A stretch of DNA of 64,000 nt, from the NCBI GenBank assembly GCA_964291275.2, contig OZ219800.1:930001-994000 (forward strand), written 5' to 3'. Each line of letters opens with the position of its first letter. Position 1 is the stretch's first letter. The translations under genes were made by a program, and so were the position numbers. This document shows positions 42,713 through 53,118 of the stretch, piece after piece. The notes under the pieces were generated by a model. The model was not told the origin of the DNA. It made no database searches and saw only the letters and a program-made list of their open reading frames with translations. Source of the stretch: Bin80 sp964291275. GTDB lineage: Bacteria; Bacteroidota; Rhodothermia; Rhodothermales; Bin80.

Positions 42713-43040
42713 AGACGATCGTCAGGCGGAGCTTGGTAAAATGCCGAATTCATCTGCATGTACAAGACCGTTCCGGCAAAAACATGCCCGCGTATTTGCC
42801 TGCCGTCTTATGGAATATCAGATCCGGCCCAAGACTGGCCCCGCCGTTCACATACCGCGACAAGTATCGTGCAAAGCAGCGACATACATGATCTCTCCCT
42901 TACCCACTGAATAGACCATCCCCCAACTGACTCAATATTGCCCGAACGGACCGAACAACCAACGCACTGTACACGATCAACAAGGTATACGGAAACAGCG
43001 CAGCCCCAAACTATTGTTAACTGGAGCAAAATCGTGTTGA
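42713..43040. other. Intergenic stretch after the AbiE module
   Basis: About 330 bases. Short frames on both strands lack features; it contains probable promoter sequence for the following plus-strand genes but no clear motif. Confidence 0.5.
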
Positions 43041-45092
43041 ATGGGTTCTTGGGATATGACCGGTAACCAGCCATTCCCACCGCCAGCAGGCGCCGGCACA
43101 TCATACGAACCTCTGAAGGTATCGGTGATCATCGTTAACTATAACGTAAGGGACTTGCTTCGCCAGGCCCTCCGTAGCGTCGAACGATCATTGACCGACA
43201 TTCCTGCCGAAATAATTGTGATCGACAACAACTCGGTGGATGGATCAGTCAGTATGTTGGATGAGGAATTTCCAAAAGTCGTTGTCATTGCCAATCGCTC
43301 GAATGTGGGGTTTTCTGCGGCCAACAACCAGGGGATACATGTAGCAAGCGGAGAGTATCTGTTCATCCTGAACCCGGACACGATTGTTGAGGAAGACACG
43401 ATAAGCGTGCTCACGAACTTTATGGACGCCCACCCAGACGCTGGGGCTATGGGATGCCGTATTCTTAATCCCGACGGAACCTTTGCTTTGGAGAGCCGCC
43501 GGTCATTCCCTACCCCCGAAATTGCATTCTACCGCATGACCGGGCTCAGTCGGATATTTCCACGGAGCAGGATTTTTGGCCGCTACAACCTCACCTTCCT
43601 GCCTCAGAGTGAAGTGGCAAAGGTTGACGCGCTGAGCGGTTCCTGCATGTTCGTGCGAAGTACTGCGCTCACGGGATCAACAAACAACAAGACCGTCCCT
43701 GGCGGCGCCGGCTTGTTTGACGAGAAATTTTTCATGTATGGCGAAGACCTGGATCTGTGCTATCGAATCCAGAAAGCCGGCTGGGCGATCTACTACACAC
43801 CAGAAACCCAGATCATTCACTACAAAGGTGAGAGTACAAAAAAGGGAGACCTCAAGTACGTGCGCCTCTTTCACAGCGCGATGGTTCGCTTTGCCAGAAA
43901 GCATTTGAGTGAAGATTATCCCAAGGCCTTTCTGTGGGTTTTACATCTGGCCGTCGTTATGCGAGGGATAGCGACGGCGCTTGGAAACGTGCTGCGCCAT
44001 GCAGCTGTGCGTGACTGGGTATTATGCGTTGGGGTTGTAGCTGCACTGGGGTTGTTTCGATCCATCCAGACCGGAACGCAATTTCCGCCACTCTTCTATT
44101 GGGGCTTGTCTCCACTATTCGCCCTGATTACTGTTGGCATGATCGCTGCCCTGGGAGGGTACCGGGTACGCAAGCCACGTCTGGGGCTCGTGTTTCTGGG
44201 ACTGGTGACTGCAGTTACCTCGCTAGCTACGCTATCATTCTTTGTAAAACAAGTGGCATTTTCCCGTGCAGTTGTGATGGCCAGTCTGCCCGCCTGTTTG
44301 CTGGTCCTGTCTGCTGTGCGTCTGATTCCCGGAACCCGCCAGCGCCCGCGCCGCCGTACACTCATCGTAGGGGATCTTTCTGACGCTGATATTCTCGCTG
44401 TACAGCAGATGCCACAGCACACACTGGTGGGGGTTGCAACACATGACGGTGTGTACAACGTGTCCTCTATACTACCTCATTTTGGTGACTATGATCAGTT
44501 GGGAGACATTGTGCGCGTACATGACATTGAGTCAGTAATTTTTGCATCCTCGAGTCTGACGAACAAGAAAATTTTCGCACTTATGCAGCAGCTTGCCGGA
44601 CTCCCCGTGCAAACGCATATAGTTGACGCGGGACAGGACCACATGATCGGCAAAGCATCCATTGAAAAGCTGGGCAAACAGCCCCTTCTTGAAGCCGAAG
44701 AGGTTATTGGAGCGTTGCGGTCATATACTGCGCGCCGAGTATCCGACATCATGGCTGCTCTGACCGGAGCAGTTATTCACCCGGTCGTTTGGCTTGCTGC
44801 CAGGATGGCTGGCCCGCGCTCCCGGTGGATGCGCAGAAGTGAACGTACCAGGCAATGGCGTGCGGTTCTGCAAGGACAGCGCCCATTAATCGGTTTCCAC
44901 GAGGGAAGCGGGTTTACCCCTCCTGCCGAATGGCAACTGCAGCCAGGTGTATTTGCGGTCAGCGAAATGCTTGGACCAGGTATCAGGCGTCCGCCGGAAG
45001 AAATCGCACAGGCATACTGGTACTACGTACGGAATCAATCCGCCATATTGGACTGGTTCATTGCCATACGCGCCCTGCGGGCACCGGCTTAG
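43041..45092 (+). CDS. GT2 glycosyltransferase fused to a membrane and Rossmann-like domain
   Basis: A 683-residue protein. Residues ~25-300 are a GT-A family 2 glycosyltransferase of the rhamnosyltransferase kind: VSVIIVNYNVRDLL, VIDNNSVDGS, NVGFSAANNQG, LNPDT as the DxD-like motif, and DEKFFMYGEDLDLCYR. About four to five transmembrane helices follow (~325-440). Residues ~450-560 (RRTLIVGDLSDADIL onwards) resemble the CoA_binding_3 Rossmann domain usually fused to sugar-phosphate transferases. A hydrophobic segment and soluble tail end it. Likely works in extracellular polysaccharide assembly with the transferase at 48487. Confidence 0.8.
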   Translation: MGSWDMTGNQPFPPPAGAGTSYEPLKVSVIIVNYNVRDLLRQALRSVERSLTDIPAEIIVIDNNSVDGSVSMLDEEFPKVVVIANRSNVGFSAANNQGIHVASGEYLFILNPDTIVEEDTISVLTNFMDAHPDAGAMGCRILNPDGTFALESRRSFPTPEIAFYRMTGLSRIFPRSRIFGRYNLTFLPQSEVAKVDALSGSCMFVRSTALTGSTNNKTVPGGAGLFDEKFFMYGEDLDLCYRIQKAGWAIYYTPETQIIHYKGESTKKGDLKYVRLFHSAMVRFARKHLSEDYPKAFLWVLHLAVVMRGIATALGNVLRHAAVRDWVLCVGVVAALGLFRSIQTGTQFPPLFYWGLSPLFALITVGMIAALGGYRVRKPRLGLVFLGLVTAVTSLATLSFFVKQVAFSRAVVMASLPACLLVLSAVRLIPGTRQRPRRRTLIVGDLSDADILAVQQMPQHTLVGVATHDGVYNVSSILPHFGDYDQLGDIVRVHDIESVIFASSSLTNKKIFALMQQLAGLPVQTHIVDAGQDHMIGKASIEKLGKQPLLEAEEVIGALRSYTARRVSDIMAALTGAVIHPVVWLAARMAGPRSRWMRRSERTRQWRAVLQGQRPLIGFHEGSGFTPPAEWQLQPGVFAVSEMLGPGIRRPPEEIAQAYWYYVRNQSAILDWFIAIRALRAPA

Positions 45093-45141
45093 GAACAGTC
45101 CCCCCTTGCACTTGTTGATTCTGCCCCTTCCAAGGTCAAGG

Positions 45142-46134
45142 ATGCATAAGAAATCCAATAAATTCCTGCTGGACTTCGAGAAACCGATCGTTGAGCTTGA
45201 ACAAAAGCTCGACGAGATGCGGTCCATCGAAACAAGCGAGGTTGATCTTTCTGACGAAATCAACGCACTTGCATCGCGTATTCGGGAGTTACGCACTTCC
45301 GTCTACGGCAACCTGACCCGCTGGCAGCGTGTACAGATTGCCAGACATCCCCTGAGACCCTACACCAGTGATTACATCTCCGCGCTTACGCAGGGGTTTA
45401 TGGAATTACACGGTGACAGATACTTCGGGGACGATCCTGCAATTATGAGTGGCTTCGCTACTCTGTGCGGCAATCGCTACAACTATCAGGATCATACCAT
45501 ACTCGTAGTAGGCCACCAAAAGGGGCGAGACACAAAAACACGCCGCTATCGCCGCTTTGGAATGCCTAATCCTGAGGGATACCGAAAGGCACGGCGACAT
45601 ATGCAGCTTGCAGAAAAGTTTGGCAAACCCATCGTCTGCCTGTTGGATACACCCGGAGCCTATCCTGGTATGGATGCAGAAGAGCGTGGGCAGGCTGAAG
45701 CGATTGCCCGCAATCTGTTTGTCATGGCTCGCCTTGAAGTCCCAATTGTTATCGTCGTTATTGGGGAGGGAGCCTCAGGCGGCGCACTGGGCATCGGAGT
45801 AGGTGATCGGATGCTTATGCTGGAAAACGCCTGGTACTCGGTAATCTCCCCGGAAAGCTGTTCATCTATTCTATGGAGGTCCTGGGATTACAAGGAAGAG
45901 GCAGCCCGTGCTCTAAAGCTCACAGCGCCTGACCTTGTCGATGTAGGCATTGTCGATCAAATCGTGAAAGAGCCACTGGGCGGTGCACACTCCGATCCGG
46001 AAACAACGTATAAGTATGTTGGTCAAGCCATTTGCGAGACTCTGCAAGAACTGAAAAAACTATCTACGGAAGACCTGCTGAATCAACGCCTGAGGCGGTT
46101 CGACCAGATTGGCAAGTTTAACGCGGCGGCATAG
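45142..46134 (+). CDS. accA: Acetyl-CoA carboxylase carboxyltransferase subunit alpha
   Basis: A 330-residue AccA, which with AccD transfers the carboxyl group from carboxybiotin to acetyl-CoA. The ATG at 45142 matches the usual N-terminus (LDFEKPIVELEQKLDEM). Family motifs: ELHGDRYFGDDPAI, RRFGMPNPEGYRKA, LLDTPGAYPGMDAEERGQ, IGEGASGGALGIG and SPESCSSILWR. The frame is open further upstream but that overlaps the previous gene. Confidence 0.97.
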   Translation: MHKKSNKFLLDFEKPIVELEQKLDEMRSIETSEVDLSDEINALASRIRELRTSVYGNLTRWQRVQIARHPLRPYTSDYISALTQGFMELHGDRYFGDDPAIMSGFATLCGNRYNYQDHTILVVGHQKGRDTKTRRYRRFGMPNPEGYRKARRHMQLAEKFGKPIVCLLDTPGAYPGMDAEERGQAEAIARNLFVMARLEVPIVIVVIGEGASGGALGIGVGDRMLMLENAWYSVISPESCSSILWRSWDYKEEAARALKLTAPDLVDVGIVDQIVKEPLGGAHSDPETTYKYVGQAICETLQELKKLSTEDLLNQRLRRFDQIGKFNAAA

Positions 46135-46141
46135 TGCCCTC

Positions 46142-47059
46142 ATGCCTGCCAGTGAACCATTCCCCAGCTATTTGTCACCAAAAATCCTGACGTGCATTCT
46201 TCAGAATGCTTTGACGGAAGACGTCGGCAAAGGTGATATCACATCAAAGGCATTAATACCAGAACATCATCAAGGCCAGGGAAACCTGGTAATGCGGGAG
46301 GATGGCGTGGTCGCCGGCTTGATGGCGGCCCAATACACATTCACCTTGGTTGATCCAACGGTGGCGTGCAACTGGGCTTTCGAAGAGGGTAGCCATGTAC
46401 CGGCAGAAACGGTAATCGGTACTGTCACCGGCCCCCTGCGTTCTATACTTACGGCTGAACGCCTGGCCTTGAACCTCCTGCAGCGGATGAGTGGTATTGC
46501 CACTGCAACCGCTGCCATGATAGGGAGCGTGCGAGGAAGCAAGACCCTTGTTCGCGACACGCGTAAAACAGCCCCTGGACTACGACTCCTGGACAAATGG
46601 GCGGTCATGTTGGGGGGCGGCACCAATCATCGAATAGGTCTCTATGACCGAATCCTAATTAAGGACAACCACATTGAGGCCGTTGGAAGCCTTGCAGCGT
46701 CTGTGCGCCGTGCCGCAGAGAAACTACCCCGTTACCTGATCGACGTGGAAGCCCGTACGATGGCAGAAGTTGAGGAGGCACTCACCGTTGCCGAATTGAT
46801 TGATGTACTTCTTCTTGATAATATGGCAGTACGTTATGCTGATGGCACAATAGACTGCTCACAGTTAAAGCAGGCCGTAAATTGCATTGGCGGTCAAATA
46901 AAGACCGAGGCAACCGGTGGTGTTACCCTGGAAACGGCTCCCGTCATAGCAAAAACGGGGGTGGATTACCTTTCCTGCGGTTCACTCACACACTCAGTTC
47001 GGGCCATAGACATCGCGCTAGGTGTATTTCAGACTGACGGATCGCCCACGATTACCTGA
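46142..47059 (+). CDS. nadC: Nicotinate-nucleotide pyrophosphorylase (carboxylating)
   Basis: A 305-residue quinolinate phosphoribosyltransferase of NAD synthesis. Motifs: EDVGKGDITSKAL, ERLALNLLQRMSGIAT, RDTRKTAPGLRLLDKWAV, GGGTNHRIGLYD, IKDNHIEA, LDNM and EATGGV. The start ATG is seven bases after accA. With pnuC at 53115 this gives two NAD-supply genes in one cluster. Confidence 0.97.
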   Translation: MPASEPFPSYLSPKILTCILQNALTEDVGKGDITSKALIPEHHQGQGNLVMREDGVVAGLMAAQYTFTLVDPTVACNWAFEEGSHVPAETVIGTVTGPLRSILTAERLALNLLQRMSGIATATAAMIGSVRGSKTLVRDTRKTAPGLRLLDKWAVMLGGGTNHRIGLYDRILIKDNHIEAVGSLAASVRRAAEKLPRYLIDVEARTMAEVEEALTVAELIDVLLLDNMAVRYADGTIDCSQLKQAVNCIGGQIKTEATGGVTLETAPVIAKTGVDYLSCGSLTHSVRAIDIALGVFQTDGSPTIT

Positions 47060-47181
47060 ACATATGGTCATAAACGCGTAAACCGTTTGTCACTTTTACA
47101 AGGGTCGGTATAACATGCACGCCGTACTGTATTTGCATTCAACCTGATGCAGGATATTCGCATCGCGAACAGATACAAGAA

Positions 47182-48435
47182 ATGACAACCCCGAGAGATG
47201 CCATACGCGTCAACGAGACGCGATTTCTGGAGGATTTCTCACGACTTACACGGGATGGAGCTACGCCGGAGGGTGGACTGAACAGGCCCGCATTGAGTGA
47301 GGCACATTTAGCTGCACGGGAAACGTTCCGCGAAATGATCAAGGAACGAGGGTTTTCGATCCATGAAGACAATGCAGGCAACCTTTCTGCGTGTCATACT
47401 CCTTCTGAGGCAAAAAAACCTGTGCTATTACTGGGCTCGCATCTCGACTCCGTAGCGAATGGCGGGCGATTTGACGGTGCACTGGGCATTGCAGCAGCAT
47501 TCGAAGTATTGCAGGTCTTGCGTGATCATGGAACGGACTTAGACGCGCCTGTTGAGGTCATCGACTTCACAGATGAGGAAGGAACATGGGTTTCACTTCT
47601 TGGAAGTCGCGCCATGTCAGGACAGCTGACCCGGAAGGATTTGACCAATCCCAGAGGAGATCCAGAAGCTTTTCGACAGGCACTACAAAGGGCCGGACTA
47701 TCGATCGATGGTCTATTATCCGCTACCCGACCAGCGGAAAACCTGCAAGGTTACCTGGAACTGCATATAGAGCAAGGTACACGCCTTGAGCGCAGCAGGA
47801 CTGATATTGGTGTAGTGACCGGCATGGTCGGCATTCACATGTACCTAGTTACGTTCCTAGGACAAAGTAATCACGCTGGTACAACTCCCATGAACGAACG
47901 CCGCGACGCGGCATTGGGCGCCGCCGAATTCTGCCTCATGGTCCGGAAAACTGTAATGGACGCTTACTCGGATTGCGTTGCCACAGTAGGGCGTATGGAC
48001 TTCTCACCAGGAGCCTTCAATATTGTAGCCAACAGAGTCACAGTATTCATGGAGCTGCGCAGCGAGGATGCTACACGCGCAGGTGAGCTGGAACAGGCCT
48101 TGCGGGAAGCCTCTCTGAACATATCTGTAAAGTTTGGTCTGAAGGTTGACTTCCAACACCTCGAATCTGTTACTGCACGCAAGATGGCATCTACAATTAT
48201 TGAACAGTTCGAATCATCGGTTGACCTGCTCGGACTGTCCAGCCGGCGCCTGCCCTCACTGGCTGGACATGACGCCCAGTCGATGGCAACCCTTTGTCCA
48301 GCCGGCCTGATATTCGTTCCCTCCGCAGGCGGATTCAGCCACTCGTTCCGTGAGTATACACCATGGGAAGCCTGTGTTCGAGGGGTAAACGTGCTGCTGC
48401 ACACCGCAATGCAGCTTGTCGAATCCTCGGAATAA
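47182..48435 (+). CDS. M20-family Zn amidohydrolase (allantoate/N-carbamoyl amino acid type)
   Basis: A 417-residue binuclear metallo-amidohydrolase. Motifs: GSHLDSVANGGRFDG, DFTDEEG, LELHIEQGTRLE, GQSNHAGTTPMNERRDA and AGHDAQ, as in allantoate amidohydrolase, N-carbamoyl-L-amino acid hydrolase and ureidoglycolate hydrolase. The natural substrate cannot be chosen from sequence. Confidence 0.9.
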   Translation: MTTPRDAIRVNETRFLEDFSRLTRDGATPEGGLNRPALSEAHLAARETFREMIKERGFSIHEDNAGNLSACHTPSEAKKPVLLLGSHLDSVANGGRFDGALGIAAAFEVLQVLRDHGTDLDAPVEVIDFTDEEGTWVSLLGSRAMSGQLTRKDLTNPRGDPEAFRQALQRAGLSIDGLLSATRPAENLQGYLELHIEQGTRLERSRTDIGVVTGMVGIHMYLVTFLGQSNHAGTTPMNERRDAALGAAEFCLMVRKTVMDAYSDCVATVGRMDFSPGAFNIVANRVTVFMELRSEDATRAGELEQALREASLNISVKFGLKVDFQHLESVTARKMASTIIEQFESSVDLLGLSSRRLPSLAGHDAQSMATLCPAGLIFVPSAGGFSHSFREYTPWEACVRGVNVLLHTAMQLVESSE

Positions 48436-48486
48436 ACCCGGTTTCCCATTATCAGGTACAACACTTCCAGATATACGTAACCCCCA

Positions 48487-49884
48487 ATGCTGCAGGAACA
48501 GAGTCGATTCTACCAACAACTGCTGTTCTTCATGGATATGCTGCTCGTTGGCTGCGCTTGGATTGCTGCCTACTACCTCCGGTTCGAGGTCCTCGTCAAC
48601 TGGCCGGTTCCCCTTCCCGAGTGGCATCCGTTGAGTCGGTATCTGACATTTTTTCCGTGGATTCTGATTTCCGCTGCACTCACTTTCTGGGCCTCAGGCC
48701 TTTACGTGCCGGATCGCGCTCAGCGCTGGACCACACTGATACGAAGTGTAGCCAAATCTGTCGGCCTGGCGCTAATCATAACAATGGCTTTCCTGTCATT
48801 CTACCGTGACTTCAACGTTTCGCGCCTGACCATTCTACTCTTTGCCGCACTGACTCCAATCTCTATGGTTACGCTGCGGCTGTGCATATACTTTTATGTA
48901 CGAAGTGCACGGCGGCGCGGGCGCCACCTGCGGCGCGTCCTTATCGTCGGAGCCGGAACTGCAGGAAGACGGCTCGCTAAATCCTTTGAGCTTTATCCAT
49001 GGATGGGATTCCAAGTGATCGGCTTCCTGGATGATCACAAAACCGAAGACGCCGACGTTTTGGGGGAAGTGGATGACGTGCTGCTACTGCTTGATTCGGC
49101 AGAAAACCCAATCCATTACGTTTATATTGCCCTGCCCCTCCATGCAGTTGGTAAGATCGAGACGCTTCTCAGCTCACTCTCTACACGCCTCGTGCATGTT
49201 TGCCTGGTACCAGACCTCCTGCAGCATGATATCATCAACAGCCGCATTACCGACGTAGGTGGTCTCCCTGTACTGCATATCATTGATGAAGCACCAATAG
49301 ATTTTCGGAGGTTTGTCAAAAGATGTCTGGATGTTGTGTTTTCTTTACTGATACTAATCATTCTTTCACCGCTCTTGCTCGTAATTGCCGCGTTAGTGCT
49401 ACTTTCTTCGAAGGGCCCCGTGCTTTACAAACAGGAACGCATGGGGCTCAACGGCCTGTGCTTCGACATGCTGAAGTTTCGCTCCATGCCTGTTGCCGCC
49501 GAGAAAGAGTCCGGGGCTGTCTGGGCCCAAAAGGGTGAGAATCGAGCAACTCCGGTCGGCCGTATTCTTCGACGTACCTCCCTTGATGAACTGCCTCAGT
49601 TCATCAACGTGCTGAAAGGAGATATGTCCGTCGTTGGCCCGAGACCAGAACGACCAGTATTTATTGAGGATTTCAAGAATCGCATTCCACGCTATATGCT
49701 GCGACATAAAATGAAAGCAGGGATCACCGGCTGGGCGCAAGTCAATGGGTGGCGTGGAAATACATCCCTGGAAAAACGCATTCAGCACGATCTCTACTAT
49801 ATTCAGAACTGGTCCCTGTATCTGGATGTAAAAATCATGATCTTGACCGTCTGGAAGGGATTTGTTAATCGTAACGCATACTGA
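48487..49884 (+). CDS. Polyprenyl-phosphate sugar-1-phosphate transferase (WbaP/WcaJ-like)
   Basis: A 465-residue membrane enzyme that starts exopolysaccharide repeat units by loading a sugar-1-phosphate on undecaprenyl phosphate. Four to five N-terminal helices, a CoA_binding_3 Rossmann region (RRVLIVGAGTAGRRLAKSF), a long hydrophobic hairpin and the catalytic domain: YKQERMGLNGLCFDMLKFRSM, RRTSLDELPQFINVL and VGPRPERP. Confidence 0.93.
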   Translation: MLQEQSRFYQQLLFFMDMLLVGCAWIAAYYLRFEVLVNWPVPLPEWHPLSRYLTFFPWILISAALTFWASGLYVPDRAQRWTTLIRSVAKSVGLALIITMAFLSFYRDFNVSRLTILLFAALTPISMVTLRLCIYFYVRSARRRGRHLRRVLIVGAGTAGRRLAKSFELYPWMGFQVIGFLDDHKTEDADVLGEVDDVLLLLDSAENPIHYVYIALPLHAVGKIETLLSSLSTRLVHVCLVPDLLQHDIINSRITDVGGLPVLHIIDEAPIDFRRFVKRCLDVVFSLLILIILSPLLLVIAALVLLSSKGPVLYKQERMGLNGLCFDMLKFRSMPVAAEKESGAVWAQKGENRATPVGRILRRTSLDELPQFINVLKGDMSVVGPRPERPVFIEDFKNRIPRYMLRHKMKAGITGWAQVNGWRGNTSLEKRIQHDLYYIQNWSLYLDVKIMILTVWKGFVNRNAY

Positions 49885-49893
49885 TTCAGCATC

Positions 49894-51906
49894 TTGATTC
49901 AGCTACAAGGCATTAACGTTGCACTTGGGGGAAACCAGATACTTGAAGGGCTGACCTGGACCCTTGGAGATGGTAAGCGAATAGGTTTGATTGGTCCCAA
50001 TGGTGCAGGAAAAACAACACTCCTGCGTGTGATCGGGGGATACCTCGAGCCTGATGCCGGCCAAGTGACCCGATCCGGTTCGGTAGGTTATCTGGCCCAG
50101 GATGTACAGGAAATAACATCCGGGCGATCGGTGATCGAGGAAACATTGACTGCCTTTGATGCTATCGAAGCACTACAGGATCGTGAAGAGTCGCTCACCC
50201 AGGCACTTGATGTTCCCGGCGCAAATCAGAGAAAAATTCTGCAGGAGCTAGAAGCCATCCACGAACGTTTGGCGATCCAGGAGGCACATTCCGCACAGGC
50301 TCGTGCAGAGACGGTTCTAGAGGGATTGGGGTTCTCGACTGATGACTTGACCCGACCTTTAGACACCCTCTCTGGAGGTTATCGAATGCGGGTATCATTG
50401 GCACGCATCTTGCTGCAGAGACCGGATGTATTGCTTCTTGATGAACCCACCAATCACCTCGATATCCTCAGCATAGACTGGCTGGAACAATACCTGAGCA
50501 GCTATGCCGGTACAGTTGTTCTGGTATCACACGACCGGTACTTCCTCAACAGGATGATCAACACTGTCGCACACCTGTATCGCGGTCGTATTGCAGAATA
50601 TGCCGGGAACTATGATTACTTCCTCATTGAACGGGAAAAACGGCGCACCCTTGAACAAGCCGCCTATGAAAATCAGCAACGCGAAATCCTGCAGGCCGAG
50701 CGCTTCATAGCACGCTTCAGGTACAAAGCATCAAAAGCACGCCAGGTTCAGAGCCGAATAAAACATCTCGAAAAGCTTGAACGTCTCCTACCACCTGACT
50801 CACCAGATGCTCAGATTCGGATACGGTTTCCGTCACCGAACCGATCCGGCCGTACTGTTCTATCTGTAAGCGAATTCTCGAAAACATATACCAGCGCAGA
50901 AGAGACTGATGTGTGCGTATTTGACAAAGCTGGACCTCTCGAGATCACCCGCAGGCAAAAAATTGCTCTCATCGGCAAGAACGGTGCAGGTAAATCAACA
51001 TTGGCGCGCATTCTTTTTGGAAGCGAGGCGATTGAAGGATCCCGTAAGGAAGGACATAACGTAGAAACTCGGTTCTTTGCCCAGCACCAGGCAGATTCAC
51101 TGACCGCAACTGATACTGTGCTTGAATCGCTTAATCGGGAAGCCATTGGGCGTGAAGAGGTCTACTTGCGCACACTTCTTGGGGCATTTCTGTTTACAGG
51201 TGATGATGTATTCAAGCCGGTCCAGGCCCTTTCCGGGGGCGAAAAGAGTCGTCTGGCACTCGCCAGAACACTCGTTAATCCCGCCAACTTCCTGATTCTG
51301 GATGAGCCGACCAATCATCTGGACATCCAGTCGATCAAGGTATTGATTGAAGCTCTTCGACAGTACAGCGGGACCTTTGTGGTTGTGAGCCACGATCGGC
51401 ATTTTCTTGACCATGTTGCCAACGTAATCTGGCATATTGGTGACCAGGGGATACGCACATATGAGGGTACTTATTCGGAGTATCGGTGGGCGCTTAACCA
51501 TGGATCACTTAGCCGAATTGGGCTAGATCGTCCAGCTGCTAAAAAGCCTGTTCGCAAAACCCGCACACGATCCGGTGGACCCAAAACCAAGGAAGAAAAA
51601 CGGCGCGAGGCTGAGGCCCGTAATCGCGCATACCGCGAGGCACAGATGAATGGGCAACCTGCTACAGATGAGCTGACACCTCATCAAAAACAGTGGCTCT
51701 GTGATGAAGCTGAGTCGGCTATTGCGGAAGCTGAGTTGCGTAAGCGTGCAGCAGAAAAAGCTCTGGCCGATCCGAACGTTTACTCGAATCCAGTGCGCGC
51801 AAAGGAGGCAAGTGCCACATACGCATCTATCCAAAAAGAGCTGGACGACCTGTATACACGCTGGGAAGCACTAGTGGAATCGTTGGGGGATCATATACGT
51901 GAGTAG
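49894..51906 (+). CDS. ABC-F family ATPase
   Basis: A 670-residue soluble protein with two ABC domains, acting on ribosomes in this family. Walker A: GPNGAGKTT and GKNGAGKST; signatures LSGGYRMRVSLARIL and LSGGEKSRLALARTL; Walker B ending LLDEPTNHLD and LILDEPTNHLD. A charged linker lies between the domains and a coiled-coil C-terminus (~590-665) resembles Uup/YheS types. The start is a TTG at 49894; no ATG fits ahead of the first strand. Confidence 0.93.
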   Translation: MIQLQGINVALGGNQILEGLTWTLGDGKRIGLIGPNGAGKTTLLRVIGGYLEPDAGQVTRSGSVGYLAQDVQEITSGRSVIEETLTAFDAIEALQDREESLTQALDVPGANQRKILQELEAIHERLAIQEAHSAQARAETVLEGLGFSTDDLTRPLDTLSGGYRMRVSLARILLQRPDVLLLDEPTNHLDILSIDWLEQYLSSYAGTVVLVSHDRYFLNRMINTVAHLYRGRIAEYAGNYDYFLIEREKRRTLEQAAYENQQREILQAERFIARFRYKASKARQVQSRIKHLEKLERLLPPDSPDAQIRIRFPSPNRSGRTVLSVSEFSKTYTSAEETDVCVFDKAGPLEITRRQKIALIGKNGAGKSTLARILFGSEAIEGSRKEGHNVETRFFAQHQADSLTATDTVLESLNREAIGREEVYLRTLLGAFLFTGDDVFKPVQALSGGEKSRLALARTLVNPANFLILDEPTNHLDIQSIKVLIEALRQYSGTFVVVSHDRHFLDHVANVIWHIGDQGIRTYEGTYSEYRWALNHGSLSRIGLDRPAAKKPVRKTRTRSGGPKTKEEKRREAEARNRAYREAQMNGQPATDELTPHQKQWLCDEAESAIAEAELRKRAAEKALADPNVYSNPVRAKEASATYASIQKELDDLYTRWEALVESLGDHIRE

Positions 51907-51918
51907 CCAACCGTTGCA

Positions 51919-53118
51919 ATGAAGGATTACGCGCAGAGATACCTCCTGAAATTCGGAGTGATACTGATTTGGGGATTGGGCTGCACGTTCTGTGTACAGG
52001 CCCAGATCACACGGCTGCCTCATGCAGACACGACCAGTGGCAACTATTTCGGAACTTCGGTAGCCCTGGATGGAAACCGCGCGATTGTTGGGGCAAGTGG
52101 GGAAGCATCCTGTGGGATAGGTGCCGGAGCCGCCTATATCTTCGAGTTGGTGGATTCTACCGGTTATTGGCACAAAACAGCACGACTCATCCCTTCGGAT
52201 TGTGAGGAAGGCCTCGTTTTTGGTCGAAAAGTCGCGCTTGATGGCAATGTGGCCCTTGTGGCAGGCAGCCAGGAATATTCTGCTGCCGAACGCTCGAATG
52301 CGGTCTATGTGTTTGAACGGAACGATATAGGCAACTGGACACAGACAGGGCGCCTCACCAGTACCGGCCATAACCGGGAGGGACCGGCAGGTGCCGCCGT
52401 TGCTGTACATGATGATCGCGTACTCTTCACAACTGCCGGTGATGCAACACTTGGCAATCAGCTGAACGGCGCTGCCTACATCTATGAAAAACACGACAAC
52501 ACTTGGTCATTGAACCATAGAGTGACTGGCAGTGGTGGAGTATCGGCCGGTATTTTTGGTGGTAATGCTGCACTCCACCTTGACCGCTTGGCGGTCGCAG
52601 GCAGCGCCTACTTCAATCGGCGTGCAGGCTCAGTCTATCTATTTGAATCTGACCGAGATGGATCGTGGTCAGAGGTTGCTCGGCTGGAAGGAATCGAAGA
52701 TTTTTTCATTTCACTGGACCTGCATGGCGATGAACTGCTCGTTGGACAGGCCAAAGCCGGACAGAATGAGTCTGGACAGGCTACTTTATTCGCCCGCGAT
52801 TCAACCGGAGCCTGGCTGAAAACTGCCACACTGGAACCCCCTACACCCTACCGAAAAGGGGCTTTCGGTACAGAGGTAGCCCTGTATGGAGATAGGGCCC
52901 TTGTCGTTGGCTACGACGAGCAGCTCCGTCTGAATTTCAATGTCGATCGCGTGGTCTACATATTCGCACGCAACAATGGACAATGGCACTACCAGGGAAT
53001 CATAGATATTGGGGAAGCCGCCTTCGGCAACTCCATTGACCTTTACAACCAGACTGCCCTGATTGGCACCACAGGCAGCACTGATGCGGGAGCAGTTTAC
53101 GTTATTCAGATCCGGTGA
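51919..53118 (+). CDS. Secreted FG-GAP/beta-propeller-like protein
   Basis: A 399-residue exported protein. The signal peptide ends at CVQAQ. About seven repeats follow with FG(T/R)xVALDGNxA(L/I)VxA and GAAYIFE-type strands, as in integrin-alpha FG-GAP propellers. Likely periplasmic or surface-located, of unknown ligand. The stop overlaps the pnuC start as GTGA. Confidence 0.8.
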   Translation: MKDYAQRYLLKFGVILIWGLGCTFCVQAQITRLPHADTTSGNYFGTSVALDGNRAIVGASGEASCGIGAGAAYIFELVDSTGYWHKTARLIPSDCEEGLVFGRKVALDGNVALVAGSQEYSAAERSNAVYVFERNDIGNWTQTGRLTSTGHNREGPAGAAVAVHDDRVLFTTAGDATLGNQLNGAAYIYEKHDNTWSLNHRVTGSGGVSAGIFGGNAALHLDRLAVAGSAYFNRRAGSVYLFESDRDGSWSEVARLEGIEDFFISLDLHGDELLVGQAKAGQNESGQATLFARDSTGAWLKTATLEPPTPYRKGAFGTEVALYGDRALVVGYDEQLRLNFNVDRVVYIFARNNGQWHYQGIIDIGEAAFGNSIDLYNQTALIGTTGSTDAGAVYVIQIR

